Shown piece after piece: positions 40,198 through 51,584 of a stretch of DNA of 64,000 bases. Both the position numbers and the translations under genes were made by a program. Positions within the stretch are counted from its first letter, which is position 1, and each line of letters opens with the position of its first letter. Origin of the DNA: Hyposmocoma kahamanoa (taxonomy: Eukaryota > Arthropoda > Insecta > Lepidoptera > Cosmopterigidae); contig NW_020654080.1 in the NCBI RefSeq assembly GCF_003589595.1, positions 2,394,548 to 2,458,547 on the forward strand, written 5' to 3'. The notes beneath the pieces were generated by a model. That model saw only the letters and a list, made by a program, of their open reading frames with translations, made no database searches and was not told where the DNA came from.

Positions 40198-40480
40198 ACA
40201 TCTCTCGCCAGGAATGGTAGCTGTAAAGGTACTAACTGGGTGATAAATCTTTCATAGATTTCTCATAGATGGCGCTACGACTAAAAATTCGTTGAAAGAC
40301 CAAATACAAAGACACGACGCAAGCACATAGAAAAATTCGTGAGGTCCGTTGGTTCGTTCCGTGGCTTAATTGGTATAGCGTCTGGCACGGTATGCAAGAA
40401 GACGTCGGTTCGAATCCGACCGGATCAAAGGAAAAATTTTCTGAGTATTCGATCTTTGTATTAATAATTATAATAAAAGT
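40198..40480 (+). mobile_element. SINE-B copy with the best T-arm
   Basis: Head GACATCTCTCGCCAGG and TTCTCATAGATGGCGCTACG, linker, then the tRNA-like block 40366-40435. The D arm is GTGGCTTAATTGGTATAGCG and the T arm GTCGG TTCGAAT CCGAC pairs perfectly. The acceptor stem pairs for only about four positions, so this is not a tRNA gene. The tail GTATTCGATCTTTGTATTAA is truncated after TATAATAAAAG. Confidence 0.82.
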
Positions 40481-41450
40481 TGTTTTAAGGTTAGCTAATG
40501 TCAAAAATCACACGGACATTTTTGTCAACCTAATTAATTTGTTTTCTTTTTAAGTTCACTTTTAAGGCATTATAAGACTGCGCATTACTTATAGTATAGG
40601 TAAATAAAACTGCCAATGCCGATCTCTGATTATTACCACCATTCAAGAACTAATTTAGATAGGCAATTAAGGTCTATACAACGCATGAACCCTAACACTA
40701 GATCGAAGGAAGTGCTTATAGTGGAGCTGAAATGGTCTATATACGTCTACTAAATTGGCGGTTGTAAATCTATAATCGCTTTTAATTCTATTTTCAAAAC
40801 AAAATTGCATTGCAAAGATAGCTAAAATCGTTTAATGCTTTTAAGGAGTTTTTGTGAAGTCATTTACAGATAAGTAAATTTTACAGGAGATTCATATTTT
40901 AAATACACAAGGTTATTTGTAAAACTAAGGGTCGGCGGACCAAACATAAATCAAAAAAGTGCTTCATTTGTTAATATATAATTATATATTTTTTGTGTTG
41001 TTTATAGTGTTGGAAGGTGCGAAGAAAATGAATGATAAATTTGAAAAAGACGCCTCTAGAATAAAATTATAAATTTATGAAGTAACAAATGAATTTAACT
41101 GCTTTAGCTGGTAGATGTATTAATTTAAATGAATGATGTTGGATTTTGAATTATGTGCTTTAGTCCGTCGACCCTAGTAGTAATATCGCAGGACCACTAA
41201 CATCATAAACACAGACTACATAAATACTAGTAATAACTTTTGTTCCATGACTTTTTACAAAACATAATATTGCATGTCCGGTGACACGGTGACTTAGATT
41301 AAATTTGTAAAATTTCCAGAAAATGAATTAAAAAATTTATATTTAGTACTTGTGGTTACAGGTGCTCCCTTGAAGAACTCTTAAATGTTATAATTTCAAT
41401 ATGCAGTACGCCTTCTATAGAAAAGTGAAGCAATGCATAATGCGTCTCTG
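40481..41450. other. No gene recognised
   Basis: Long AT-rich stretch with only short frames; no shared repeat found. Confidence 0.4.
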
Positions 41451-41459
41451 TTTTTCTAA

Positions 41460-41760
41460 TGGTTTACGAATAGAAGAATAGAATAGAAAAAGATTTATTC
41501 ACGGCTTACAACACATCAATAAACACTTGTAAATTTAGAAAGAGAAATAATAATAATAAAAATAATAGTGTAATATTTCAGTTAAAATTACAATTATTTG
41601 TAAACAAAAACAAATAAAATAATTAATACATAGAACAATGCGTTGCTACCATGAAAAGGCTGCGACTCAGCGTAATGCCAGTCGAGACTGACGCTGATCT
41701 TCCGTCGCAGCCTCATATGCTCCGGTGTTGAGCGGATCCCAAAAAACGAAGAAATCAGTA
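41460..41760 (-). mobile_element. LINE 3' end with structured untranslated region, reverse
   Basis: The plus strand starts GAAGAATAGAATAGAAAAAG, the complement of the TTCTATTCTATTC tail seen at 22410. It then has an A-rich stretch and a strong stem-loop at 41658-41712. The layout is an untranslated 3' end read on the minus strand; the coding part is not present. Confidence 0.55.
41658..41712. repeat. Three-part stem-loop in LINE 3' region
   Basis: GGCTGCGAC pairs with GTCGCAGCC (9 bp), TCAGCGT with ACGCTGA (7 bp) and CAGTC with GACTG (5 bp). All are nested, with bulges AATGC and TCTTCC and a 2-nt loop. Such hairpins near LINE ends can serve reverse transcriptase recognition. Confidence 0.7.
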
Positions 41761-42017
41761 AATAATTAGATGTTTAGCACTTTCACAATATACTACATAT
41801 ACATACATATAGTGAGTGTACCACATACGCCACTATATTATATAAAACATGAATGAGTGTCAGTACATGGGAAGCACGCAAGCATAGTCTATAAGTTTAC
41901 AGGAGGTGCGATATATTTACCAAAAAGAAACTTTTGAGCGCCTGTTGTACCTACATAATATCTGACACGTTTCATAGAACAAAAGTTATTAAAATTAAAA
42001 CTGTATATTATTAATTA

Positions 42018-42205
42018 AAACTTCTTCTGTGGCCGAACGGTTACCATGCCGGATTGCCACGCATATTTGTATAGCCTACATTTATTTCTCTCATGAGTTT
42101 GGGTGTAATTTGTGGTTGTCTATATGTGTGTCCATGGCACCCGCGACCCAGGGTTTCCTAATGCGGGGCTATGTTGAGTGTGTGCGTTATTATTATTGTT
42201 TTTGA
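42018..42205 (+). mobile_element. SINE-A copy, B box lost
   Basis: TCTGTGGCCGAACGGTTACC (A-box region), then a deletion from CACGCA straight to TATTTGTATAGCC, removing the B box. The body and the GTTATTATTATTG tail are present. Confidence 0.82.
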
Positions 42206-42277
42206 TGTTAGTAATATATTATGCGCGGTGGTTAGTATATTTACTAAAGAGGAAGGGATATTACAACTCAAAAATCT

Positions 42278-42480
42278 TCGGCCTCCGTGATCGAGTGACT
42301 TGCACACCAGTTTTCATGGTGTGTAGAAAACCAACTTTTCTATATTGTCTCGGATCTGGGTGTTTGTGGTAACGTCGTTGTTTCAGTATTCCATAACACA
42401 AGTGCTTTAGCCACTTACTTTGGAATCAGAGCAACGTATATGATGTTGTCTTATATACATGTATTTATTATATTTATCTT
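42278..42480 (+). mobile_element. SINE-E, tRNA-derived, B box lost
   Basis: CGGCCTCCGTGATCGAGTGA and CTTGCACACCAGTTTTCATG (head), then GTGTAGAAAACCAACTTTTC, GTCTCGGATCTGGGTGTTTG, TAACACAAGTGCTTTAGCCA and ATGATGTTGTCTTATATA. This is a very common lepidopteran SINE; the segment with the B box is deleted between CATGGT and GTGTAG. Confidence 0.75.
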
Positions 42481-42494
42481 CGTAAAATAAATAC

Positions 42495-42690
42495 ATCACA
42501 ACACACTCATAACCCCGCACTAGAGAAACCCTGTGTCGCGAGTGCTATGGACACACATATCGACAAATTACACCTCAACTCACGAGAGAAAAAAAAATAG
42601 GTTATACAAATATTCCTCCTGGGCTGGAAATCGAACCCGAGATCTCTGCAGACCAGTAAGGTCACCGTTCGGCCACAGAGGCAGTTGAAG
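42495..42690 (-). mobile_element. SINE-A copy, reverse
   Basis: ATAACCCCGCACTAGAGAAA, CTGTGTCGCGAGTGCTATGG, AACTCACGAGAGAAAAAA, GGAAATCGAACCCGAG (B-box complement) and CCGTTCGGCCACAGAGGCAG. Confidence 0.85.
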
Positions 42691-42714
42691 AGCTCTGGTA
42701 ATTATTAAAAACTC

Positions 42715-42895
42715 ATTTATAGTCCCAATTATGGGCACGGGCCTCCTCCTCCGAGGGTTTAGAAGGTTGGTTTACCACGCTGACCAATTGGGGGTGGGGA
42801 TCTTCCCTTCTTCGTCATACAGGTTTAAACACAATGTTTTCCTTCGACGTTGGTGAAAGGCATGGTTAATAAATATTCAGATATGTACGTAACTT
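42715..42895 (-). mobile_element. SINE-D remnant, reverse
   Basis: ATGGGCACGGGCCTCCTCCT, GGTTTACCACGCTGACCAAT, ATGTTTTCCTTCGACGTTGG and AACTTCTAAATTCAAG follow the family complement. The tRNA head is missing. Confidence 0.7.
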
Positions 42896-42917
42896 CTAAA
42901 TTCAAGTCATCGTTTTT

Positions 42918-43210
42918 TTATAATACCAAGTGCGCCTGTTGGTAAGCCACACGCCTATCCGTAACAGTTGCACTGCCACTCAGAGTTTTAAATCGCAAAG
43001 ACCTAATGGGAACTGCCACTGCGCCCTGACGGTCGACTCCTAATATGTCTTAAGGTGACCCCTGAGACATAAGTTGACAAGTGACCAACACCCGTACCCT
43101 TCCAGACCGGAAAGCAGTAATGCTCAAATTACTGTTTGGCAGCAGAAATACGTAAAGTGGCAATACTTCCTTAGACGAACTCTTTCACAAGGAGCGCTAC
43201 TGTTTCTAAA
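42918..43210 (-). mobile_element. SINE-C copy, reverse, with small internal duplication
   Basis: Complement of the family from GCCTGTTGGTAAGCCACACG to AGGAGCGCTACTGTTTCT. Around 43025-43070 extra sequence (GTCGACTCCTAATATGTC) precedes the normal GAGACATAAGTTGACAAGTG. Confidence 0.8.
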
Positions 43211-43214
43211 ATTT

Positions 43215-43275
43215 TGAAAACCCTCGATTGAGAAACAACCCTACTCCCAGTAAGCTGCCACCGCCATTATTTTTA
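43215..43275 (+). repeat. SINE-D scrap
   Basis: AAACCCTCGATTGAGAAACA, CCCTACTCCCAGTAAG: decayed end of the family. Confidence 0.4.
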
Positions 43276-43968
43276 TATTATAATCCATAAGTTCATTGAT
43301 TCTGTAAGAGTGTGATTTAAAAAAAAAGCCTTTTGCTTGTATGTGGTAATTAATTGCCTAGTCAGATAAACACTTGCCGGTAGTTTATTTCAACATACGA
43401 ATTTTTATATTTACCCATTGGTTTGATGTTTTTACTATTCTGGTTTTATTTGTTACTAGTTTGTGTTTATTTCTAGTGTTATAAGTGTGTCTGATTTTTT
43501 CTCAATTTCACATCCTTGACATTTATGATCATAATATATAATTTGATTTTCTCACGAACACTATTAGTGATGTGATAAAGATATATTTTGCGTCACGGAT
43601 TCCACAATGAATGAATCAATTCCTTATACCATTTTCAAAATAACAATAACACAAAGAAACGATCAGCAATTGCAAACTAAGGGAGGAATTTTCAGTGAAC
43701 TTTAATAATTTAATCAACTGTTGTAATCTCGAGTTTATTATCTTTGTATTGTAAGTCAACTGAATCACTTGTAACACAATTTTTATAAATTGTCAAAATA
43801 CTTTGTTGAATTGTTTGTTAGAAGCGATGTGCTTACTGGGCTACATCAAGGAGAGGGTTTCTGGCCAATAAGTTTAATTGTTTATACAAATATCATTATT
43901 ACAAATGAAGTGGTCATATTAGTTACCAGCTTCCTACACGACTTATGTTTTCCTAGTACCTATCCGCT
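43276..43968. other. No feature seen
   Basis: AT-rich spacer; the short frame at 43790-44023 runs into MITE-1 and is chance. Confidence 0.4.
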
Positions 43969-43970
43969 CA

Positions 43971-44610
43971 CGCGATGGGCTCCTCCTACCGCAAAATGGC
44001 GGTTATTTGGTTACGCAAATTAGGTAAGCATTCAGTTTAAATACAGTTTTTATTAATAAAACTTATTATTCTGCATTGCTAAATAAATACCCTCCGTACT
44101 ACCAACAAAAACATCTCAAATAAAAAGCAGTAATACACCGCAAATCCTGCACTTAAAAAGCACTAATGAAACTTTTGGTGTACTTGGATAAATATGATAA
44201 TATTCCGTTTGAGTGGTTCTAACGTTTACCATGAAATTACTCCTTAAAGTATAGTTTATAAACATAGTATAGTTTATACAAACACACAAACACAAGTATA
44301 GTTTATATTCAGGGTAAACTTAACAAACGCTACTTATGGTATATTTTCAATAAATAAATACCGAAATCACCAGCCCAAACAATAACACACACGATTGTTG
44401 TGACGTATTTTTGAAGTTGTTTATTTTTTTTAAATGACATACCCAGGCATTAAAAACTTTATGGTTTGCTAGAGTAGTTACCGAAATAGCAATTAATATT
44501 AGTTCTTTTACCTGTTATAACTGCGATATCCGATAAATCGGTATAAAATTATCACCGGCACCTCTAGGTGTGGTATGCGTCTACGGCTGCATGTATCGCG
44601 TGAGCAGCTA
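43971..44610 (+). mobile_element. MITE-1 copy 3, with a 48-bp internal duplication
   Basis: 636-bp element at 43973-44608, TA at both ends. The right terminus is mutated (GAGCAGC for GAGCGGA). The phrase AGTATAGTTTATA occurs three times near 44250-44310 where other copies have it once, explaining the extra length. YY1/Pho-like AAAATGGCGGTTA lies at 43993-44005. Confidence 0.9.
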
Positions 44611-46330
44611 TTCAAAGGTATTAGGACAATTTATAACTCTAGCTTGGTATGCGTAATGAGGAAACGGAATCGTAATCGCGTGGACGCTCGATATATAATA
44701 ATCTAACAAATGTATTCATATATAAAAAACGTGAATTAACCTTTGAATCAAAATTCATACCAAAATACGCAAGGCAATCTTATAACCATTATTATCAAAC
44801 CAATCTAAAATACTGCTGCAATATTATTCAAAATACAAAAAAACAATATACCCTTACAATAAAACAATATACCCTTCATTACCGCCGTCTTCATAGCCCC
44901 ACATAAATGCTCATTACACTGAAACGTACCTAATTAAGATCCGCTTATGGTGTGGCCTAGCCTTTATATGGGGTGATGGGTGCACCACATTGCCTCAGAA
45001 CTCGTGAATGTGTCTTAAGGTGACATAGAGTGATATAAGTCAGTAAATCATGTTTCTACATATCTCGGTTTCGCTCTTATGCAAGATATCTTCATCTGAT
45101 TAAAACAATCGATTAAATATTGTACCAGAAAAAAAAACACTCGTCCAAGTTCTGACGCGATGGTTACAGAACAATTAATTTTGTTCGGCGGACAGCTTTC
45201 GACCGCAAAATTGAATTTCTTTGTGTGTTTGTTAAATATAGATTCTATGAAATATTACGACAAAAATTATCCCTACTGTTCAGAATAGATGGTCTATAAC
45301 CGCTAGGTAGTGACTTCAGAGTGGATAGTAAAATAATCCTGGTAAAACATTGGACACATGGTATTCTCTATTCCAGCCACCTTTCTTGCAGCCGGACTGA
45401 CAGATTGTTTTCCTTTTTCTATTTTAACTCGATCAACGAATTTATCTCCAAATAAATAAGACCTACCTTTTGCTTTTCTTTGCATCTGCTCGGTTTTAAA
45501 AAGGGCCGTGATAGTCTAATGACGGAACGGTTGCTTTTCAGTTAAAAACAACTTATGGCTTTAGTTTCTAAGTCACGTTCATTTGTAAATATTTAGTAAC
45601 AATACTTCTCGCCAAAGGTGAAATAAAACATGATAAAAGCTGCATTTCAAAGGAAGTTCTCAAACACCATTGAGCCAGCGTGGCAGACAATGACATAAAT
45701 CCTTTCCTTAGAGTTGACGGTGATGACAACGGCGAGTTTAAAAATAAACAAAAATATGACAAAGTTGTTTCTCTGTTTTTACACAGTCTACTACAAAGTT
45801 ACAACAGTTGATTGCAAAGATTTATTGTTATTGGCAACTTGGGCGGTAGGGGGTACTTAAAAGTGGTATTAAACACTCCACTTGTATTTATAAAGTCTGA
45901 ATTTGGCTTCTTTTTCGCGGCTTAAAAAACAGACAAAAGTGGACTTGTTAAAGGCTTTTGATTCGGTGTTGATGGCGTCTGAATGAAGTTGAGATTCGGT
46001 AGTTGACTAATTAATGATGTATTTTTAAGGCAGACAAGTTATTCCAAGTTTTCTTTTATTCTTGAAAGACGTAACAATAAGATTATGCATAACAAACAAA
46101 TTAAATTTGCTGAAATAAACATACCGTTTTTTATAATTTTATCAGACAACTTGGTTGCATTTTGTGTAATAATTTATTTATATTAGTCTGATTTGAAAAG
46201 AAAATATATTCGTTGAATTTTTAATTACTCACAGCTTTCTTAATGTAAATAGTAGTAAATACTGAAACCAAGATGCAGGTTTCTTGTAGTTTGAACCTTA
46301 TATTATGTTGTTCTTGAATATACATTTCCA
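44611..46330. other. Long plain stretch; SINE-D scrap at 45660-45735
   Basis: No gene recognised. GAGCCAGCGTGGCAGACAAT and TCCTTTCCTTAGAGTTGACG fit a decayed SINE-D 3' part. Two minus-strand frames of about 60 codons (45303-45485, 45568-45762) have no motif. Confidence 0.4.
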
Positions 46331-46334
46331 ATTG

Positions 46335-46640
46335 CAGAACTCCTTGTGAAAGAGTTTGCCCATCCCTGGACTTCCCTGTACTGCCACCATACCAATTTCT
46401 ACCGCCAAGCAGTAATATGAGCAGTACTGCGTCTCGGCTTTGAAGGGTAAAGTTGCTAGTGAAATTAGAGGTACATGGACCTTGTCAACTTATGTCTCAG
46501 GGTGATGGGTGCATTGGCAGTGCCTCTTAGATCTTTGTAATATAAAGCTCTTATTGGCACTGCAACTGTTATGGGTAGGCGTGTCGCTTACCACCAATCA
46601 CGACTTGTTCGTTCCATCACTTAATGTCATAAAAAAATTG
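46335..46640 (+). mobile_element. SINE-C copy, near full length
   Basis: GCAGAACTCCTTGTGAAAGA, TTTCTACCGCCAAGCAGTAA, AGGTACATGGACCTTGTCAA, GCAACTGTTATGGGTAGGCG, CACTTAATGTCATAAAAAAA. Confidence 0.88.
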
Positions 46641-46744
46641 AATTGCCCAGGTGTGTTAGTTTTTGTTAACGCTACGTATCCCATAGTCTTCTGTAGCATA
46701 GTTATAGATCACTTTTGACGAATGGTTTTTGACTTAGTTGACTT

Positions 46745-46895
46745 TTGCAATTGCTATTCATTGGAAATCAAACTACGATTGTATGATCTAAATCGTGCAT
46801 TTTTTCAAACGTATGTCTGTTGACGTTTCCAGAGTCATCCGAGACCAAGTGAACTGTAAAAGGACCGAGATGTTGGTTTGTTTGAAACATGGAAT
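46745..46895. repeat. REP-2 inverted pair, decayed
   Basis: The left part is reverse (CTAAATCGTGCATTTTTTCA, TGTTGACGTTTCC). The right part is forward (GTGAACTGTAAAAGGACCGA, GATGTTGGTTTGTTTGAAAC). Confidence 0.5.
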
Positions 46896-48368
46896 GGTTT
46901 TAAAACACAAAAATTTAAATTAAAAAAAATGTTCATATCCAATTTTTCATTTTATTAAGTAATACTGCCTAATCATTTATGTTGTTTGCTATATTGCACG
47001 TGAAATATGTTATGTAAAAATAAAAGATCTGGATGTATTGAAGGACCAGTTCTCGATAAACACAGATTGCACGTCTCAAGAAAAATAAAATTGAAAAATG
47101 TCTCGGTAAACTTGATAAATGACTTTAATTCAATTTTTTTTAATTACATCAGATTACAACTCAGCAACATCCAAACACGAGTATATTTTACAATAACAAA
47201 AGCACATTAATGGCAGAAATTATTTCCCTTTAAGGGGAAGTTCGACACTTCGGGTGGACATTGAAAAATTCTGCCGACACCTACCTCTCAATTTGCTTAA
47301 AATTAACTTTCATACCAAGGATGCGCCTTAATTGAACACGCCTTTATTTCAGGGTTGTCAATAATCTATAGTATAATAACGTGTTTGTGTATCGTGGAGC
47401 TATAAAAATTACGTATTTCCTTCATGTTTCGAATGGTCTCCAACATTTTATGTTTTCAACTACTGCTTTAGAGCAATAATAGCCAAAGAAAGGATGGTTA
47501 AGTGGTACAGCATGGTACACAGATTTTTGGTTTGCACCAATTAACTTACATCTCCTTCTTCCTCGTGTGCAATCTACTACCGGTCAGCTATCATTTGCAG
47601 GTCCCGTGAAATTATTTCTCGAAAGAGTTTTGTGGTACGTATATCCATTCTACAAGGTTTTGGAACTATCTGGTTTTTATACGGTCACGTTTTCTATGGC
47701 CCTGGATTTTGCTTTACAGAATGAGTTGCAAGGTAAGAGAGTATTCTTCACTCCGCATAATGGCCTTGAAATATTGATGTTATTATTCTATAAATGATTT
47801 CTTAACAACAAAGATATAAATTTACATTACCTATGATACTCGTACATGCCTTCTATTTTGCGGTTTAGTCTGTGTTTGCATAATAAAGTTTTAAACTTAC
47901 TTGTACTTAGTTGCCATTGAATTGTTTGTAGCTATTTTTAAACCATGTATAAGTAATCTAATGTTATTCGTTTGTTTTTGTTATATATTAATAATTACCT
48001 TGCGTGCAACCTCTCTTACAGGGTTCATGTACTTACTGTCACCATAATATTTCTAAAATCAATTTAGCACAAATTGAGCATGTACAGCAATAAATAATAA
48101 CAGTTTCTTCTGTTTTATGACTTTCATCAGTTCCAAGTCTGTATGCATCCTTCCTACTTCTGACTATAACTTAAAACACACAAGTGTTATTCCTACCAAA
48201 TACCAAACTGTTACCTTGTACAAACTAACAAATATCAAATGATTACTAGTCAGTTTTCGCTTCATCATCTCTGCCTAACCACTACTGTCATTGATTGCCG
48301 GTACCAATTCTCTGTATACTATATTTCGAATATATTATAGTCACCCAAGTTGTCTTTCATTTGACGAA
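46896..48368. other. Long plain stretch, no gene recognised
   Basis: AT-rich. A 76-codon frame at 47567-47797 contains LFLERVLWYVYPFYKVLELS but matches nothing known to me and lacks supporting context. Confidence 0.4.
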
Positions 48369-48371
48369 CTT

Positions 48372-48632
48372 TTAAGTCTGGTGGTAAGCGCCACGCCTGT
48401 CCATTACAGTTACAGTGCCGCTCAGAATTTTAAATCGCAAAGATCTGAGGGGCATTGCCACTGCGTCTGTTACCCTGAGACATAAATTGAAAAGTCTCAT
48501 GTACCTGTTATTTCACCAGTACCCGTTACTCTTCAAAACCGAAACGCAGTAATGCTCACATTACGTCTTGGCGGCAGAAATAGTTAAGGGACAGTACTTC
48601 ACAGGATTTCGTTCGCAAAGAGCTCTACTATC
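48372..48632 (-). mobile_element. SINE-C copy, reverse
   Basis: GTCTGGTGGTAAGCGCCACG, GCCGCTCAGAATTTTAAATC, GAGACATAAATTGAAAAGTC, GGCGGCAGAAATAGTTAAGG, AAAGAGCTCTACTATC. Confidence 0.85.
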
Positions 48633-49595
48633 AGAAAAAAAAATTTTGTGCACTTATGAAAGTCCTTCTGTAAGTCAATGACCTTCTCTAAATGCTTGCA
48701 TTAAGCAAGACTTTCAGACAGGTATTCAGATCTTCACGCCATCGTTGTCCATATCCGGCAAGCACCATTTTGTTAAGGACCCTTTAGCCGATCCTTGTGA
48801 TATTACCAAGGCTGCCTCATGTAGTAAAGGAGTATTTTTGCCAACGTCAGAAATAAAGCCAGTAATCATGGTGATGTCAAAAAGAATACCATTGATATCT
48901 GAAACAGCTGATTTATAGCTGCAGTAGATAATGAATCCTATAGTCATGTTGCGCAGTACCCATTTAATTTAGACGCACCTACTATAACCAAAAAGTGAGC
49001 AGTAATAATTTTCAACCTATATTCATTTTTGACTTCGCGCATAAATTGAACTATTTAAATGATAAACCTTGCGCAGAAATCGATTAAATCGTAAGTCATG
49101 GTATCATAAGCGGTGAAAATAAAATGTTTAAAGAAAAACAAAGAAAAAATGCTGATATATCTTGTAGCTGATAATTAAAAACATGTCAACTGATTCAATA
49201 AATACTTTTTTATGTCAATACGATATCGTTAATTAAACTCGTATTATGTATCGACTCATCGTTTATTGCCGTATTTTATGACAACCCTACAAGTACGGTG
49301 GACAAATATGCGCATTTTGATGAAGCGAAATTCTTAATGAGTTTTAATTTAAAATTACAATTTTTGAGCAAAAACACGAAGAATTTTACAAAGTGAAGGC
49401 AGAAGACCAGGAACTGTTAATTTTTCCTTAAACTGTTGATATCAAAAGGACATCGATGTTTACCGAACACACGGTGTTCAAAATCGCTGCGTCCGTTAAT
49501 AATCAGTGTCGCCCGTAGCATTCAAAGTATCTTACACTTGAACCATGACTCCTTACTCTCTTCACTTCCTCCACCAGATTATTGACTGAACTTTT
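48633..49595. other. No gene recognised
   Basis: AT-rich. The minus-strand frame at 48726-48947 has no known motif. Confidence 0.35.
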
Positions 49596-49597
49596 AG

Positions 49598-49862
49598 TAG
49601 CAGTAGAGGTCCTTGTGAAAGAGTTCGTCCAGGGAAGTACTGTCACCTTACCTGTTTCTGCCGCCAAGCAGTAATGTCAGCTTTACTGCGTTCCGTGGTT
49701 GGTGAAATTACAGGCACATGGGACTTGTCAACTTATGTCTCAGGGTGACAGACGCAATGACAGTGCCCCTCAGATCTTTGCAATTTAAAGCTTTGAGTGA
49801 AACTGATATGGACAGGCTTACTTAGACTTCTTCTTCCCATCACTTGATATCATACAAAATAC
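49598..49862 (+). mobile_element. SINE-C copy
   Basis: AGTAGCAGTAGAGGTCCTTG, GAGTTCGTCCAGGGAAGTAC, TTTCTGCCGCCAAGCAGTAA, GGCACATGGGACTTGTCAAC, then a gap at the GTTATGGACAGG region to CACTTGATATCATACAAAA. The 5' half is the best in the window. Confidence 0.88.
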
Positions 49863-49877
49863 ACTATTTGAAATTCT

Positions 49878-49998
49878 CAGCTAATGCCACAGCCTAAATT
49901 GGACTGTGACGCTGGTTTTCAGAGGACCCTAAATATAAATGGCGTCACACGACTGTGGGACATGGAGGATGGGCCTACTTTAAATATTACTGTTCATG
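49878..49998 (+). repeat. 120-bp repeat shared with 59168-59288
   Basis: ATGCCACAGCCTAAATTGGA, CTGTGACGCTGGTTTTCAGA, GTCACACGACTGTGGGACAT. The two copies differ by small changes and both lie just downstream of a SINE-C 3' end. A frame in the second copy reads LDCDAGFHWTLNIQGVTRLW. Origin unknown. Confidence 0.7.
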
Positions 49999-50250
49999 GC
50001 ATATTTTGTTTCATGGAGATATGATTTTATGTTCAAATGTACTTACATTTACTACTTTACCAGACCAGAATAAGTAACAACTTCCGAAAAATCCGGGTCA
50101 AAAAAATGTAATTGCAAGGCAGTGTCCACTATTTGTCTCCGTTAATCGAAGTTAAGGTAAATGAACTCTAACCTTTTCCGATCACTTGTAGTAATGCATT
50201 CAAAGAATTATTTAAATTTAAGATACGGAATTAATCCTTTTCTTAATAAA
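49999..50250. other. No feature seen
   Basis: AT-rich spacer. Confidence 0.35.
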
Positions 50251-50254
50251 CATA

Positions 50255-50530
50255 CTCATAGCCTTGCAGTAGGAAAACCCTGTGTCCAAATATTCCTCCT
50301 CTAAGGGTGACGAATTAGATATGGATCCTGATTTTCGGATTTCACCCATTTTCCGCTAACCAATTTGAATGAACATTGGTAAATAAAATAAAATGAAGCT
50401 TAGCTCGTGCAAACTACAAATTACACTCAAACTCACGAAAGAAATAAATGTAGGCCACACAAATACTTCTCCCGGCCTGGGATTCGAACCGTGGACCTTC
50501 GTGTAGCAGGACAGCCACCCTTTCGATCTG
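50255..50530 (-). mobile_element. SINE-A copy, reverse, with a REP-3 piece in its middle
   Basis: CTCATAGCCTTGCAGTAGGA and AAACCCTGTGTC (left) and ACTACAAATTACACTCAAAC to GGGATTCGAACCGTGG (right) are SINE-A. Between about 50287 and 50404 lies CAAATATTCCTCCTCTAAGG...TTTTCCGCTAACCAATTTGA, which belongs to REP-3 and replaces about 30 bp of the SINE. Confidence 0.65.
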
Positions 50531-50734
50531 CATCATATAAATACAGGACTTTTTTTCACAGACACCAGCAACTTATTAATAGTCTTTGCATGCAGTATAA
50601 CTTACTTAATGTAATATGGAGTGCTCTATAAATTGCAAAAAAGGACCATATGCGAGATGGTACGGGTTGCGCCTTGTGGGAATCATGCTAACATCATTTC
50701 AAAGAGTTGGGTATACTCAATGTGCCAAGCCGAT

Positions 50735-50908
50735 TTTAACCGATTTCAAAAAAGGAGTAGATTCTCATTTCGACTGCACTTTTTTATGTATGTTACGTGA
50801 TTTGAAACCGACTTTGATAATTCTTTTTTTTTATTGGAAAGAAGGTAGTGGTCCCATGCAAATTTGAAGACAATATTCTACCTTTAAGAGTGGGAAAGTA
50901 GGAGATAA
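50735..50908 (+). repeat. REP-3 copy
   Basis: CCGATTTCAAAAAAGGAGTA, GATTCTCATTTCGACTGCAC, TTATGTATGTTACGTGATTT, TTATTGGAAAGAAGGTAGTG. Confidence 0.65.
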
Positions 50909-51580
50909 ATGACTTTCGATGTGGGTATTTTATCTCTGCTCAATAATAATAAAAATAAATATGCGCTCTATACAGTGTTTAGTAAAAATAGAGGTGTGAA
51001 AAATAAATCTCTAGCGCACCACAATGGCGGAGTGGTTCACAACGCCGTTGATATTCTGCTACAGCCTGACATGTTCATAAAAAGAAGAAGAACTAAGAAC
51101 TACGTATTAGCACAGTCTAACCAATTACTTATTAATAAATAAATGCAACAGCAACTGTTTTCAATCAGGTATGTAGAAACGTTACCAACTTAGTTCGAGT
51201 ACGAAACACTCGCGTTTTCACAATATGCTCAATAATGATTCATTGTTGTGTTAAATTAAATGACTTGTGACGTTCATTTTTTTCGCGACAATATGTCAAC
51301 TCGTCTTAAATCTTGACTATCTTGTTCAGACCACACGTACGACACGTAAGCGTTAAGGTAAGTTGCTTATAATTACCACAATGATCTTTTTGTCTGGTGT
51401 GCAAGATGTAATTTATACAGCAGAGATATTAATCGCGCCGCTGCGTTTCTTGCTACTTACTTCTTTTAACAGGAATGCAAGGGAAAGGGGAAACCATTTT
51501 ATTCGTCTCAATACTGGGTATCGTCGTAAAAAACCAAAAACAATTCCAAAAAAGATAATTATTGTAAAAAATAACTTTCG
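50909..51580. other. No gene recognised
   Basis: AT-rich. Frames at 50909-51142 and 51363-51617 lack motifs and are opposed by frames on the other strand. Confidence 0.35.
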
Positions 51581-51584
51581 CAAC

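Noticed and set aside
40366..40435. Functional tRNA gene
   Set aside because: The T arm is perfect but the acceptor stem pairs for only about four positions and it lies in a SINE-B.
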